Shown here in pieces: positions 24,529 through 33,966 of a stretch of DNA of 64,000 nucleotides. Below the pieces are notes generated by a model that was not told the DNA's origin, searched no databases, and worked only from the letters and a program-made list of their open reading frames with translations. Both the position numbers and the translations under genes were made by a program. The DNA comes from UBA1858 sp965262455 (GTDB lineage: Bacteria > Pseudomonadota > Gammaproteobacteria > UBA4575), in the NCBI GenBank assembly GCA_965262455.1, contig CBDHFH010000008.1:1178001-1242000 (forward strand). Direction: 5' to 3'. Each line of letters starts with the position of its first letter. The stretch's first letter is position 1.

Positions 24529-25941
24529 TTATTGCGATCCTGACACGCGTGGATCTAATGCATCGCGCACTACGTCGGCAAATAAGTTAGCAAATAACAC
24601 CAAAGTAAACATAAATACAAATGCCGCCGTTAATGACCACCAAACTATTGGTTCGCGCGCCATCTCAAGTCGCGCCTGGTTAATCATATTACCCCAGCTA
24701 TTGGTGGCAGGGTCGACACCGATATTGATATATGACAAGACGGCTTCAGCTAACACCAGGCCACTAAAATCTAAGGCGACAGTAATTAACACAATATGCA
24801 TAAAATTAGGCATGACATGTCGCGTAAGAATTCTAAATTTTGTCACACCAAATGCAGTTGCCGCTTGAATATACTCCATTTCACGCAACTTAAATGTTTC
24901 TGCGCGTAACAAACGACATAAACCCGTCCAACTGGTAATACCTAAGATCAAACACAGAAATAATAAACGCACATCAGCACGCTCAATTAAACTATTAAAG
25001 TTTTCCTCATTGTTACTCATGTATATTTGCACCAATAGAATAGATGCAGCAATAAGTAACACGCCAGGAATTGAATTCAGCGTGGTATACAAATACTGAA
25101 TAACATCATCAACCCAACCTCTGAAATAACCTGCCATGGCCCCCAATGAAATCGCCACCGGCAACATTACAATGGTGGTCAAAGTCCCAATTAATATGCC
25201 TGTGCGGATACTTTTAATGGCCTGGTAAAAAACATCTTGACCGACTTTATCAGTCCCAAACAAGTGGTAATGTGACCCCACCAGCATTGATACACTAATA
25301 AACAGCATAACAATCCCAATTGTGATCGCAATTGCACGTACCGGGTATTCATTATGCGCAGAGAACAACGAAGATAGTGCAGCAGAAAATTGCATTGTTT
25401 TACTTTTTGCATAAATGGCAGCGATGAACAGCCACAATAATGACGATGCAACCACCGCATACAACGTTCCCTCAAGACTTAATCTTAAAATATCACCCAT
25501 TTTGTCCGCATCTGGGTCGTCTAAATGTGCGCCCCCATATTTTAACGCCGGGTAGACTTGTTGCATTGAGCCGTCGTCAAACTGAACCATTTCTTTAGAC
25601 AGTAAATGTGTAGCCAACGGCGCAGAAAATGTTTTTTCTACCTGGGTGCGCATGGGCGTCATTAACACATCTAACACACTCAATATTTCATTTGAGTATT
25701 GATGCTGATCCGTCGCGGCATTATCCAAACGCGGATGAAAATGCATTGAATCCAATAGAGCGATACTGTAGTAGGTCAATAACACAACTAAAGAGACCGC
25801 ACCTGTCGCGCGCTTAAATACTTTTTTCCACGGGCGGCTAATATGTTCACGTTTCCTTGCAAACAAAATAAAAATCACTAACAACGCAGTTAAGATAAAG
25901 AATAATGCGTCGGTGAGTAATATGACAGGCTGGAAAGGCAT
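24529..25941 (-). CDS. Peptide ABC transporter permease (YejE-like) with long N-terminal extension
   Basis: The core permease (about 230-470) has the binding-protein-dependent transport signature: EYIQAATAFGVTKFRILTRHVMPN, the EAA loop that docks on the ATPase. Residues 1-200 are an extra region: two membrane helices (about 8-28, 46-65), then a hydrophilic segment of about 90 residues ending in LKYGGAHLDDPDADK. Ordinary YejE-type permeases are about 340 residues, so this one is about 130 longer. The extra part could help dock the tethered binding protein. Two-base gap from the upstream permease gene. Confidence 0.9.
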   Translation of the reverse strand: MPFQPVILLTDALFFILTALLVIFILFARKREHISRPWKKVFKRATGAVSLVVLLTYYSIALLDSMHFHPRLDNAATDQHQYSNEILSVLDVLMTPMRTQVEKTFSAPLATHLLSKEMVQFDDGSMQQVYPALKYGGAHLDDPDADKMGDILRLSLEGTLYAVVASSLLWLFIAAIYAKSKTMQFSAALSSLFSAHNEYPVRAIAITIGIVMLFISVSMLVGSHYHLFGTDKVGQDVFYQAIKSIRTGILIGTLTTIVMLPVAISLGAMAGYFRGWVDDVIQYLYTTLNSIPGVLLIAASILLVQIYMSNNEENFNSLIERADVRLLFLCLILGITSWTGLCRLLRAETFKLREMEYIQAATAFGVTKFRILTRHVMPNFMHIVLITVALDFSGLVLAEAVLSYINIGVDPATNSWGNMINQARLEMAREPIVWWSLTAAFVFMFTLVLFANLFADVVRDALDPRVSGSQ

Positions 25942-25943
25942 GA

Positions 25944-26921
25944 TTAATTTAAACGAATTCGCGGATCAACCAGGGTGTATGAGATATCTGTCAGCAGCAA
26001 ACCAATAATGTATAGAACCGACCCGAGATAAACCATAGACCTCACTATGGCAAAATCCTGACGATTAATCGCATCGATGGTATAACTACCCAAACCAGGG
26101 ATACCAAAAAAACTCTCCACTAATAAACTACCCATGAACAACATGGGCAACACTACTACCACACCCGTTAAAATGGGGATTAATGCATTTCTTAACACAT
26201 GTTTGAATAAAACCAGTTGTTCTGAAAGCCCCTTGGCCCGCGCAGTGCGTACATAATCTTTGTTTATTTCTTCCAAGAAGATGGTGCGGTACCAACGTAT
26301 GCCTGAGCCGATACCGCTAATCACACCAATAATAACTGGTAAAATTAAGAATTTGATTGCGTCTGCACCCGTATCGTATCCTGAAATTGGCACAACACGC
26401 AGTAATTTACCCACTACAAATTGCCCGCCGATAATATAAAACAATGCAGAGATAGACATTAACGCAACACATATAACCACTGCCCAGTAGTCAATATACG
26501 TGGCACGGAAAAATGCAATTAGTAATGCGAACGTTATTGTGACAAACAATCCAAGAATTAAATTAGGCACAGCAATAGCCAAGCTTGGCCACATGCGATT
26601 ACTTATGTCATAGCCGATATCACGCCCACTATCTGAGCTACCAAAATCAAACACAAATAATTTAATCGACTTTTGAAAAAAGATCGTTTGCGTGACTTGC
26701 TCAATTCCTGAGGTGGATTTGTTAACAAATAACGGTAAATGATAACCACGCTCACGCTTCCAATCTTCTATTTGTGTCTCTGTAGTATGCTTTTGTCCGA
26801 GCTGACTGATCGCCATATCATCAGGTGAATTGACTACAAAAAATAATATAAAAGTAATCACATTAACCCCAATTAAAATTGGAATGGCATAAAGCACGCG
26901 ACGAATAATATAACTAATCAT
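25944..26921 (-). CDS. Peptide ABC transporter permease (YejB-like)
   Basis: The 325-residue permease has an N-terminal helix followed by a long periplasmic loop and five further helices. The signature DYVRTARAKGLSEQLVLFKHVLRNALIPI is the ATPase-docking EAA loop. ESFFGIPGLGSYTIDAINRQDF is typical of DppB/OppB-type subunits. It works with the YejE-like subunit to form the pore. Its ATG overlaps the stop of the binding-protein gene by 4 bases (ATGA), a sign of translational coupling. Confidence 0.93.
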   Translation of the reverse strand: MISYIIRRVLYAIPILIGVNVITFILFFVVNSPDDMAISQLGQKHTTETQIEDWKRERGYHLPLFVNKSTSGIEQVTQTIFFQKSIKLFVFDFGSSDSGRDIGYDISNRMWPSLAIAVPNLILGLFVTITFALLIAFFRATYIDYWAVVICVALMSISALFYIIGGQFVVGKLLRVVPISGYDTGADAIKFLILPVIIGVISGIGSGIRWYRTIFLEEINKDYVRTARAKGLSEQLVLFKHVLRNALIPILTGVVVVLPMLFMGSLLVESFFGIPGLGSYTIDAINRQDFAIVRSMVYLGSVLYIIGLLLTDISYTLVDPRIRLN

Positions 26922-29083
26922 ATTGCCTTCGCTTTTTCACGTCGGTAATAGCCACGTATCGCAGGAATGATTGTAATCACCAATACAATAATCAATAAAT
27001 AAATTGGCCATAACAAAGGATTGTTCCACTGTTCACGAAGTTCAGCACGTTTCTCTGGGTCTATGCGGCGATATTTAATTTTATTATTTGCCATCGCATT
27101 GGGTTTAACGTTTTTAAACCAACTATGGAATAACGAATAGCCTTTAGGGTTGAATGCCCATATCCAGGGAGCATCAGCTCGCACAATCTCATTCATTTGC
27201 CGAATAAGCGCCATACGCTGTGGACCATTTTCCATATTTTTCATAACATCAAATAATCTATCAAACTCTGGATTACTGTAGTTACTATAGTTCTGTCCTT
27301 TTGTATCAAGCACTGAATTAGGGCCGTATAGTAAAAAGAAAAAGTTTTCAGGATCTGGGTAATCAGCATTCCAGCCCAAGGTATATATTTGTACGCCACC
27401 ATCACGCACTTTGTCGTAGTAACGATTTACATCCGTACCACGAATAACTAACTCAATATTGATTTTCTTAAATTGCTTGACCATCCAATTAAGCAAGGCT
27501 TTTGTATCTGCGCCACGGCTGACAGTATCAAAATAAAGAATTAATGATCGACCCGTGGCTTGATCAATGCCATCCGCATAACCCGCCGCTGCCATAAGCT
27601 GTCTTGCTTCAGCGACACTCTTGCGCACCGCTCGATTATTTTTCCACTCATACACGTAGGGGTTAATACCTGCTTGCCCTTTTTCATAGCCATAAATACC
27701 AGGAGGTATTGGCCCTTGCGCGGGAATACCACGACCATTTTTAAAGATAGAAATGAATTCATCATAGTCAACGGCAATTGAAATTGCGCGACGCAGTAAT
27801 CTGGCACGCTCTGAATCTCCTCCCACTACCGGATCACGCATATTAAAACCGAGATAAAACAAACTCGGTTGAACTGCAGATGAAAGACTAATACCTTTAT
27901 CTTGCATTTCTTCCGTGAGTCCAAACTCACCTTGTGAATTAAGCTCAACGGACTGATCAAAACTATCTGATGTTATTCCAGAAGTATCATAATAGCCTTG
28001 CAGAAATTTATTCCAATAAGGAATACTTTCTTTTTCTAAACTAAATACAACTTTATCTACAAACGGTAGCGGCTTGCCTGCATCGTCTAATAGACCAGCC
28101 TCCTTGTCTCCAACATCGCCTTCAGTCGGATATGTTTCACCATGAAAATTAGGATTTCTCTCTAACACCATACGCAGGTTAGGATTGTTTTCAGTGAGCA
28201 TATAAGGCCCGGTACCAATTGGATACCAATCAAAGGAAATATTGCGCTCTTTCATTCCAGCCTGAGAATAAAACTTATCTGCTTCCCATGGAATTGGTGA
28301 AAAGAATGGCATGCTTAACCAGTAAATAAACTGCGGGTAAATACCTTGCACTCGTATTCGATAACGATAATCGTCTAGCGCCTCTAAGCCCGACATAGGC
28401 AGTGAACGTAAATCAATCCACTGTTTATCACTCTCTTCCAGCGCTACCAGCACGTGTTCACGATAATCTTTAAAGCCAACAATGTACTCGCCTAACAAAC
28501 CTGCTAATGGTGAATGCAAATTGGGGTGAGCTAAACGTTTAATTTGATAGATATAATCATGTGCAGTTAATTCTCTACTGCCTTCATGTGTAAAATCTGA
28601 TAACACATTGATGCCAGTTAACTCTGTGTCGCTTAATGTATGATAATAATACTGACCCTGTGCATCTCGCGCCAAAGAAGGATGAGGTTGGTATTCAATG
28701 CCTGTTTGTATTTCTACAATATAATCAGTAAATGCAATATTTTCAGGTTTAGCATCTAATGGTAATTCTTTACCCTGTGCATCTAGATAAACTTTGCTTG
28801 GCATGCGGGCTGCAGCTAAAGGAATTAATTGATAAGGGCGTTTTAAATAATGATATTGCAACGGCGGTTCATAAATCTGTGCAATAAAATCATATTCTGA
28901 TGCACTATAAGATTTTACCGGATCGAGTTCTTTTGGTCGTTCTTGAAAAGCAGTGTAAATTATCGCTTTATTCGCATCAGCGTCACGATAGGGGTTATTC
29001 CATTGACCCTCTCGACAGCCAAATGTAGAAACTATGACCAGCATGATCATAGCTAGATTTTTTAAAGCATCACTGGCTGCCAT
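26918..29083 (-). CDS. Peptide ABC transporter substrate-binding protein, membrane-tethered at both ends
   Basis: The product is an SBP_bac_5 family protein: FSLEKESIPYWNKFLQGYYD, SLFYLGFNMRDP, then YDKVRDGGVQIYTLGWNADYPDPENFFFLLYGPNS. The N-terminus is a hydrophobic signal ending at a cysteine (VSTFGC), perhaps a poor lipobox. The C-terminus has a clear membrane helix followed by a basic tail (PLLWPIYLLIIVLVITIIPA near the end). Secreted binding proteins normally lack this, so the protein is probably tethered next to its permease. About 720 residues. The start given is ATG 29083; a TTG at 29098 extends it by five residues and neither has a clear ribosome site. First gene of the operon. Confidence 0.88.
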   Translation of the reverse strand: MAASDALKNLAMIMLVIVSTFGCREGQWNNPYRDADANKAIIYTAFQERPKELDPVKSYSASEYDFIAQIYEPPLQYHYLKRPYQLIPLAAARMPSKVYLDAQGKELPLDAKPENIAFTDYIVEIQTGIEYQPHPSLARDAQGQYYYHTLSDTELTGINVLSDFTHEGSRELTAHDYIYQIKRLAHPNLHSPLAGLLGEYIVGFKDYREHVLVALEESDKQWIDLRSLPMSGLEALDDYRYRIRVQGIYPQFIYWLSMPFFSPIPWEADKFYSQAGMKERNISFDWYPIGTGPYMLTENNPNLRMVLERNPNFHGETYPTEGDVGDKEAGLLDDAGKPLPFVDKVVFSLEKESIPYWNKFLQGYYDTSGITSDSFDQSVELNSQGEFGLTEEMQDKGISLSSAVQPSLFYLGFNMRDPVVGGDSERARLLRRAISIAVDYDEFISIFKNGRGIPAQGPIPPGIYGYEKGQAGINPYVYEWKNNRAVRKSVAEARQLMAAAGYADGIDQATGRSLILYFDTVSRGADTKALLNWMVKQFKKINIELVIRGTDVNRYYDKVRDGGVQIYTLGWNADYPDPENFFFLLYGPNSVLDTKGQNYSNYSNPEFDRLFDVMKNMENGPQRMALIRQMNEIVRADAPWIWAFNPKGYSLFHSWFKNVKPNAMANNKIKYRRIDPEKRAELREQWNNPLLWPIYLLIIVLVITIIPAIRGYYRREKAKAI

Positions 29084-29174
29084 CAATTTCTTGGACAATG
29101 TATAATTAATGATTCAAGTTTATCAGTATAGCGATTAGCGCGTACTCAGGCGAACTACTTTTACGGGAGAGATC

Positions 29175-29957
29175 ATGGGTTTTCTGGCAAACAAAAAAGC
29201 ATTAATTATTGGCGTTGCAAGCAATCGCTCAATTGCCTGGGGTGTCGCTCAAGCAATGCATGCGCAAGGAGCAGAGTTGGCATTTACCTACCAGAATGAC
29301 CGTTTACAGTCACGTGTTGAAAAATTAGCCAATGAATGTGGGAGTGACATTGTCCTGCCCTGTGATGTCTCTACCGATGAAAACATTAGTGATCTATTTA
29401 AACAACTAAGTTCACACTGGGAGACATTTGATATCCTGGTACATTCTGTGGCTTTTGCTCCAAAAGAAGAGCTTGAAGGTGATTTTGTAGAAAATACAAC
29501 GCGCGAGGGCTCTCAACTTGCTCATGATATAAGCAGTTATAGCTTAACCGCGCTTGCTAAAGCTGCACGCCCGATGTTGAGTGGCCACCCGAGTGCAATT
29601 TTATCCCTTTCCTATCTTGGCGCGATAAAAGCAATGCCAAACTACAACATCATGGGTTTAGCCAAAGCCAGCTTAGAGGCGAATACACGCTACATGGCCT
29701 ATGCGTTAGGCCCTGATAATATTCGTGTCAATTGTATTTCTGCTGGTCCTATCCGTACCCTGGCAGCCGCAGGTATTGGTGATTTCCGTAAAATGTTAGA
29801 GCACGTCGAACAAAATGCACCGCTAAGAAAAAACGTCAGCATTGAAGAGGTCGGTAATGCTGCCGCTTTTTTATGTTCTGATCTAGCCAGCGGGATTACA
29901 GGTGAAATTACTTATGTGGATGCGGGCTACAACATTGTCGGCATGACTGGATATTAA
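29175..29957 (+). CDS. fabI: Enoyl-[acyl-carrier-protein] reductase (NADH)
   Basis: The 260-residue short-chain dehydrogenase reduces enoyl-ACP in each cycle of fatty acid synthesis. FabI marks: GVASNRSIAWGVA in the cofactor loop, LVHSVAFAPKEELEGDF, LSYLGAIKAMPNYNIMGLAKA with Tyr147, Tyr157 and Lys164, the FabI (not FabL) spacing, and the C-terminal ITGEITYVDAGYNIVGM. The start is ATG with GGGAGAG upstream. It is divergent from the ABC operon over about 90 bases, as in Pseudomonas, where fabI follows ppiD. Confidence 0.97.
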   Translation: MGFLANKKALIIGVASNRSIAWGVAQAMHAQGAELAFTYQNDRLQSRVEKLANECGSDIVLPCDVSTDENISDLFKQLSSHWETFDILVHSVAFAPKEELEGDFVENTTREGSQLAHDISSYSLTALAKAARPMLSGHPSAILSLSYLGAIKAMPNYNIMGLAKASLEANTRYMAYALGPDNIRVNCISAGPIRTLAAAGIGDFRKMLEHVEQNAPLRKNVSIEEVGNAAAFLCSDLASGITGEITYVDAGYNIVGMTGY

Positions 29958-30030
29958 CATTGAAATAAAGCTTTACTCGATAAAGAAAATGTCAAATTAA
30001 TAGCAACGACTTTATTAGCTTAGCTTCACC

Positions 30031-31287
30031 TTAAGTTAAATTAGTTTGCTCACCCTCGGAACGTGCAATAATCACCGCACCGCATGAATCACTAAATACA
30101 TTCACAGCCGTACGACACATATCTAATACCCTATCAACAGCAAGTATCAAGCCTATTCCTTCTAGTGGCAGCCCCATTGCCGCTAGTATTATAGTGATGG
30201 CCACTAAACTTGCTGCAGGTATACCAGCGACACCAATTGATGTCATTAATGCCAGTATGACCACTGTAAATTGCTCAGTAAAGCCCAGCGCCAAGCCATA
30301 AGCTTGGGCAATAAATAAAGCCGCAACACATTCATATAATGCTGTGCCATCCATGTTGATAGTTGCGCCCAATGGCAATACGAAACTTGATGTGCGATTT
30401 GATACGCCGGCACGATCTTGCACACAATCAAGTGTGACTGGCAGCGTGGCGGATGATGAACTGGTAGAAAAGGCAGTTAGTAATGCTGGCGACATTGCCG
30501 TGAAATGTTTTGTCGGCCGCACACGCCCAATCACTTTCAAGAGCAGTGGCATGACAATAAACATATGTAGAGCCAAAGCAGCGATGACTACAAAAAAGAA
30601 TTTTGCTAAAGGAATAAATACTTCAACACCTGAGTTAGCCACAATATTCGCAACCAAGGCAAACACACCAATTGGAGCAAAACGCATAATTAGATCTGTC
30701 ATTTTCATCATAATTTCAAACATACCTTCGAAGAAATTACGCATGCTGCGTTTATGCTCGTCACGCAGCTGGACGATAAAGTAACCAAACAATAGACTAA
30801 AAAAGATCAAGCCAAGCATTTGTCCTTGCGCTGCGGCATGAACAATATTTGGTGGAATCATTCGTAAAAATATTCCGGCAATATCTCCCGCACTTGCATC
30901 ACCGACTTTTTCTGTCACTTTTTCAGTGTCTGCATGTAATCCGAGCACCTCTTTCGCAGGCACATCGTCAATCAGCCCCGGTTGAAAAGACATGACAAGC
31001 ACTAAACCAATAGTGATTGCGATCGTACTTGTAAACACATAATACAGCAGTGTTTTGCTACCCATGCGCGCAAATGAACCATCCTGTTCAATGCCAGAAA
31101 TGCCAACAATTATGGAAGAGAAAATAAGAGGAACGATAATCATCTTTAGTGCATTTAAAAACATGGCACCAAAGAACTCATAAAATGGAGTCAAATCAAT
31201 ACTACTGACTTGATTGATAGAATCAGTTAATGAACCAAAGATTACCGCAAAGGCTAATGCAATTAAGATTTGCCAATGCAGTTTCAT
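30031..31287 (-). CDS. Dicarboxylate/amino acid:cation symporter (DAACS, GltP/DctA type)
   Basis: The 418-residue carrier has the DAACS hallmarks: FSTSSSSATLPVTLDC (the serine-rich hairpin HP1), PLGATINMDGTALYECVAALFIAQ (helix 7 Na+ site), GVAGIPAASLV (HP2) and LILAVDRVLDMCRTAVNVFSDSCGAVI (helix 8). The Arg and Asp in helix 8 favour an acidic substrate such as glutamate, aspartate or a C4-dicarboxylate. It lies 16 bases before ppiD's stop-side and shares its direction, so it may be read from the ppiD transcript. It separates ppiD from fabI. Confidence 0.93.
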   Translation of the reverse strand: MKLHWQILIALAFAVIFGSLTDSINQVSSIDLTPFYEFFGAMFLNALKMIIVPLIFSSIIVGISGIEQDGSFARMGSKTLLYYVFTSTIAITIGLVLVMSFQPGLIDDVPAKEVLGLHADTEKVTEKVGDASAGDIAGIFLRMIPPNIVHAAAQGQMLGLIFFSLLFGYFIVQLRDEHKRSMRNFFEGMFEIMMKMTDLIMRFAPIGVFALVANIVANSGVEVFIPLAKFFFVVIAALALHMFIVMPLLLKVIGRVRPTKHFTAMSPALLTAFSTSSSSATLPVTLDCVQDRAGVSNRTSSFVLPLGATINMDGTALYECVAALFIAQAYGLALGFTEQFTVVILALMTSIGVAGIPAASLVAITIILAAMGLPLEGIGLILAVDRVLDMCRTAVNVFSDSCGAVIIARSEGEQTNLT

Positions 31288-31303
31288 ATACTAGATATAT
31301 TTA

Positions 31304-33208
31304 TTACAAATTTTCGGGGAATATGACAACATCACCTGTCTCACGTAATGCCTTTAGCATAGCATTCATTTCGCGTTGTCCGTAACGCCCTTCAACAGAT
31401 ATCCATTCGGCTTGTTCTATTTTGGCGGCAGCCTCATCGACATCAATCACTTCATTTAGCTTTATCACCGCATATTTACCATCACTGAGCTCCATGCCAT
31501 CGAACACAGGCAAATTATTATCTTCATATACCAAAGAAAACACGCGCTCAACTATTTCTGCTGGCGCAGAACTGTCATCACGTAATAACGCTCCTGCATT
31601 CTGCACTGACATACCAAGCTGACTGGCAATACTATCTAAACTAGCGGGATTACTTTTAAGATCAGTAATTAGCTCTTCGCCCTGTGCGATTAACAGGTCG
31701 CGAGATTTAGACTTTATTAATGTTTGCTTAACTTGATCGACAACTGAATCTAGGGCTTGAATTTCAGCCGGCTCATGCTCTGCTACTCGCACCACCATGA
31801 CATGGCCTTCAGCAACTTCCAATAACGCACTATTTAATCCTTTATTTAACACATCGTCGGAGAACGCTGCTGACATTACCGCAGGATATGAAGCGATGCC
31901 TTCAAGTTCAGCACCAACAATCCAATCACTTGTTTGCAGCGGTATATCAAGTTCTTCTGCGGCCGCGACTAAATTATCTTCATTGACGTAACTTAAGTTG
32001 GATAATTGTTCTGCAAGCTCAACAAATTCTTTATCAGCCGCATCCGTACGCAACTCATTCTCAATAAGTGTACGTACCTCTTCAAAGGGTTTTGTTTTTG
32101 CAGGCGTGATGTCTTCAAGTTGCACCAGTTGCACACCCAGAGAAGTTTTAAGAGGTGCGCTAATATCACCTTTTGCCATTGAAAAAAGTTGATTCATAAA
32201 CACTGGGTTGTTTATGTCATTACGTGCTAGAAACCCTAAGTTACCGCCTTTTTCAGCGGAAAAGGAGTCTTCTGATACATCTTTTGCCACTTGAGAGAAA
32301 CTCTCACCATTTTTAATACGTTTACTAGCCTCTTTAGCCTTATCAAAAGCAGCATTTAATTCTTCTTCGCTGGCATCTTCATTGAGTTTAAACAATATGT
32401 GATTAGCTTTTCTAAGTTCTGCTGACTGAAAACGCGTTGGGTCATCACTGTAAGACTCAAGTATTTCATCTTCAGTAAATGTCATCGAGTCACCAATGGA
32501 TTGTTGGGTAATCTCCAAATACTCGAGTTTGACTCGCTCTAATGACTTAAATGACTCTTGGTTAGCTTCATAATACGTATTGATTTCACTTTCACTTACG
32601 CTGACATCATCTAAGTTTGACTGCATAAGCAGATAGTCAAAATTTCTTTTTTGCTGCTTTAGCGCGGCGTAACGCTGCCTAAATTGCTCCGGTAGAAAAC
32701 TTGAATACACCACACTGCCTTGAAATTGATTAATGCTTTCATCTTGACGTAACTGCTGTTCAAACTCTGCCGTACTTCTGCCTTGAGATAAGAGAATCTG
32801 CTCATATCGGCTAGTGCTGAATTTTCCAGCTTCTTGAAATTGAGGTACTGATTGAATGCGCTCTGCCAACTGTGTATTACTGATTCGATAGCCAGCATTA
32901 TCCGCTTCGTCACTGAGTAATACATTCTGAATGATAGAGTCTAATACGTTTTCTTTTAATTTGGTGTCGTCATCGTATAGCGTAGAAAAGTTACTGCCTA
33001 AGATTGATTGCAGATAGCGACGCTGGTTTTGTAATTGCGCATCAAAAAACCGCTTAGAAATTTCTTCTCCATTCACTTCAGCCACTTTTTGATCACCCGG
33101 TCCCCCGAGATATTCACCAATCCCCCAAAACGCAAACGGAATCGCAATCAATATGACAATAATATAGGCAAAGATACCGCTGGCCTTATCGCGGATTTGC
33201 AATAGCAT
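31304..33208 (-). CDS. ppiD: Periplasmic folding chaperone PpiD
   Basis: The 634-residue product has one N-terminal membrane helix (about 14-33), a SurA-like N domain, and a single parvulin domain near 265-365 (RKANHILFKLNEDASEEELN, then FSQVAKDVSEDSFSAEKGGNLGFLARND). A long C-terminal region follows. It helps newly translocated proteins fold near SecYEG. Length matches the family (about 620-635). The gene starts 45 bases downstream of a strong hairpin that ends the tRNA transcript; a TATAAT box at 33250-33255, beside the hairpin, is a possible promoter. Confidence 0.95.
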   Translation of the reverse strand: MLLQIRDKASGIFAYIIVILIAIPFAFWGIGEYLGGPGDQKVAEVNGEEISKRFFDAQLQNQRRYLQSILGSNFSTLYDDDTKLKENVLDSIIQNVLLSDEADNAGYRISNTQLAERIQSVPQFQEAGKFSTSRYEQILLSQGRSTAEFEQQLRQDESINQFQGSVVYSSFLPEQFRQRYAALKQQKRNFDYLLMQSNLDDVSVSESEINTYYEANQESFKSLERVKLEYLEITQQSIGDSMTFTEDEILESYSDDPTRFQSAELRKANHILFKLNEDASEEELNAAFDKAKEASKRIKNGESFSQVAKDVSEDSFSAEKGGNLGFLARNDINNPVFMNQLFSMAKGDISAPLKTSLGVQLVQLEDITPAKTKPFEEVRTLIENELRTDAADKEFVELAEQLSNLSYVNEDNLVAAAEELDIPLQTSDWIVGAELEGIASYPAVMSAAFSDDVLNKGLNSALLEVAEGHVMVVRVAEHEPAEIQALDSVVDQVKQTLIKSKSRDLLIAQGEELITDLKSNPASLDSIASQLGMSVQNAGALLRDDSSAPAEIVERVFSLVYEDNNLPVFDGMELSDGKYAVIKLNEVIDVDEAAAKIEQAEWISVEGRYGQREMNAMLKALRETGDVVIFPENL

Positions 33209-33254
33209 AATTCGTACTCAAATATATGGTGAAATTGAAAAGGGGGGCATTATA

Positions 33255-33287
33255 CAAATAGGAGAAGATGAAATCTTCCCCTATTTG
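33255..33287 (-). terminator. Hairpin ending the tRNA-Val/tRNA-Asp transcript
   Basis: Fifteen-base arms with one mismatch and a 3-base loop (CAAATAGG...CCTATTTG outer part), nine bases beyond the tRNA-Asp CCA end. The next bases on that strand are TATAAT, which gives no T tract but could be the -10 box of ppiD, so termination and a fresh start may be packed together. Confidence 0.6.
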
Positions 33288-33295
33288 CAGAAAGA

Positions 33296-33372
33296 TGGCG
33301 GAGTGGACGGGATTCGAACCCGCGACCCCCGGCGTGACAGGCCGATATTCTAACCAGCTGAACTACCACTCC
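33296..33372 (-). tRNA. tRNA-Asp (anticodon GTC)
   Basis: Seventy-seven bases with encoded CCA and discriminator G. Acceptor GGAGTGG pairs perfectly with CCACTCC; the anticodon loop is CTGTCAC. Downstream of tRNA-Val by 15 bases, in the hupB-ppiD interval as in Pseudomonas. Confidence 0.97.
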
Positions 33373-33387
33373 TTGTCCGGTTTGCGA

Positions 33388-33463
33388 TGGTGGGTGCTGA
33401 GGGGATCGAACCCCCGACCCTCGCCTTGTAAGGGCGATGCTCTACCAGCTGAGCTAAGCACCC
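33388..33463 (-). tRNA. tRNA-Val (anticodon TAC)
   Basis: Seventy-six bases with encoded CCA and discriminator A. Acceptor GGGTGCT pairs with AGCACCC; D arm GCTC/GAGC and anticodon loop CTTACAA are regular. It begins 14 bases after the hupB stop and may be processed from the hupB transcript. Confidence 0.97.
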
Positions 33464-33477
33464 ATGCAAAAGGCGCG

Positions 33478-33750
33478 CTAGTTTACGGCATCCTTTAGCG
33501 CTTTTCCAGCTTTAAAGGCAGGCACTTTGGACGCTTGTATTTCCATTGGTTCGCCGGTGCGTGGGTTTCTTCCGGTTCTGGCACTGCGTTCACGAACGAG
33601 GAATGTTCCAAAACCTGCAATCGCGACTTGATCACCGCTTTTAAGTGCATCTGTGATGGCTTCAATTACGGCATCAACTGTTCTTCCTGCTGATGCTTTG
33701 GAGAGATCTGCGGCTGTTGCAACCGCTTCTGTTAAGTCTGTCTTATTCAT
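33478..33750 (-). CDS. hupB: DNA-binding protein HU-beta
   Basis: The 90-residue histone-like protein starts MNKTDLTEAVATAADLSK and has the DNA-contacting arm GFGTFLVRERSARTGRNPRTGEPMEI with the conserved RNPxTG. It bends and compacts DNA as a dimer. Its placement directly after lon is the classic lon-hupB order. AGGGG precedes the ATG by about 12 bases. A 216-base AT-rich gap to lon probably holds its own promoter. Confidence 0.97.
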   Translation of the reverse strand: MNKTDLTEAVATAADLSKASAGRTVDAVIEAITDALKSGDQVAIAGFGTFLVRERSARTGRNPRTGEPMEIQASKVPAFKAGKALKDAVN

Positions 33751-33966
33751 AGAATAACTTACCCCTGAATATTGTTATTAGAAGTTACTTAGCACGGCAT
33801 AAGTTGAGCGCAAAGATTTACCGATACTTGTGTTTGATGTAGTTAGAAAGTGAGGCGTTTGTATAAAAAATAAATTATTTATTTACTTTAAATAGAAGAC
33901 ACACATTTACATTCTTTTATGCGAATGCAACTTATACCAGCTTGAGATTCTCACTGTCAATAAAGA

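Noticed and set aside
33268..33498. Rightward 76-aa frame
   Set aside because: It reads the complement of tRNA-Asp and tRNA-Val.
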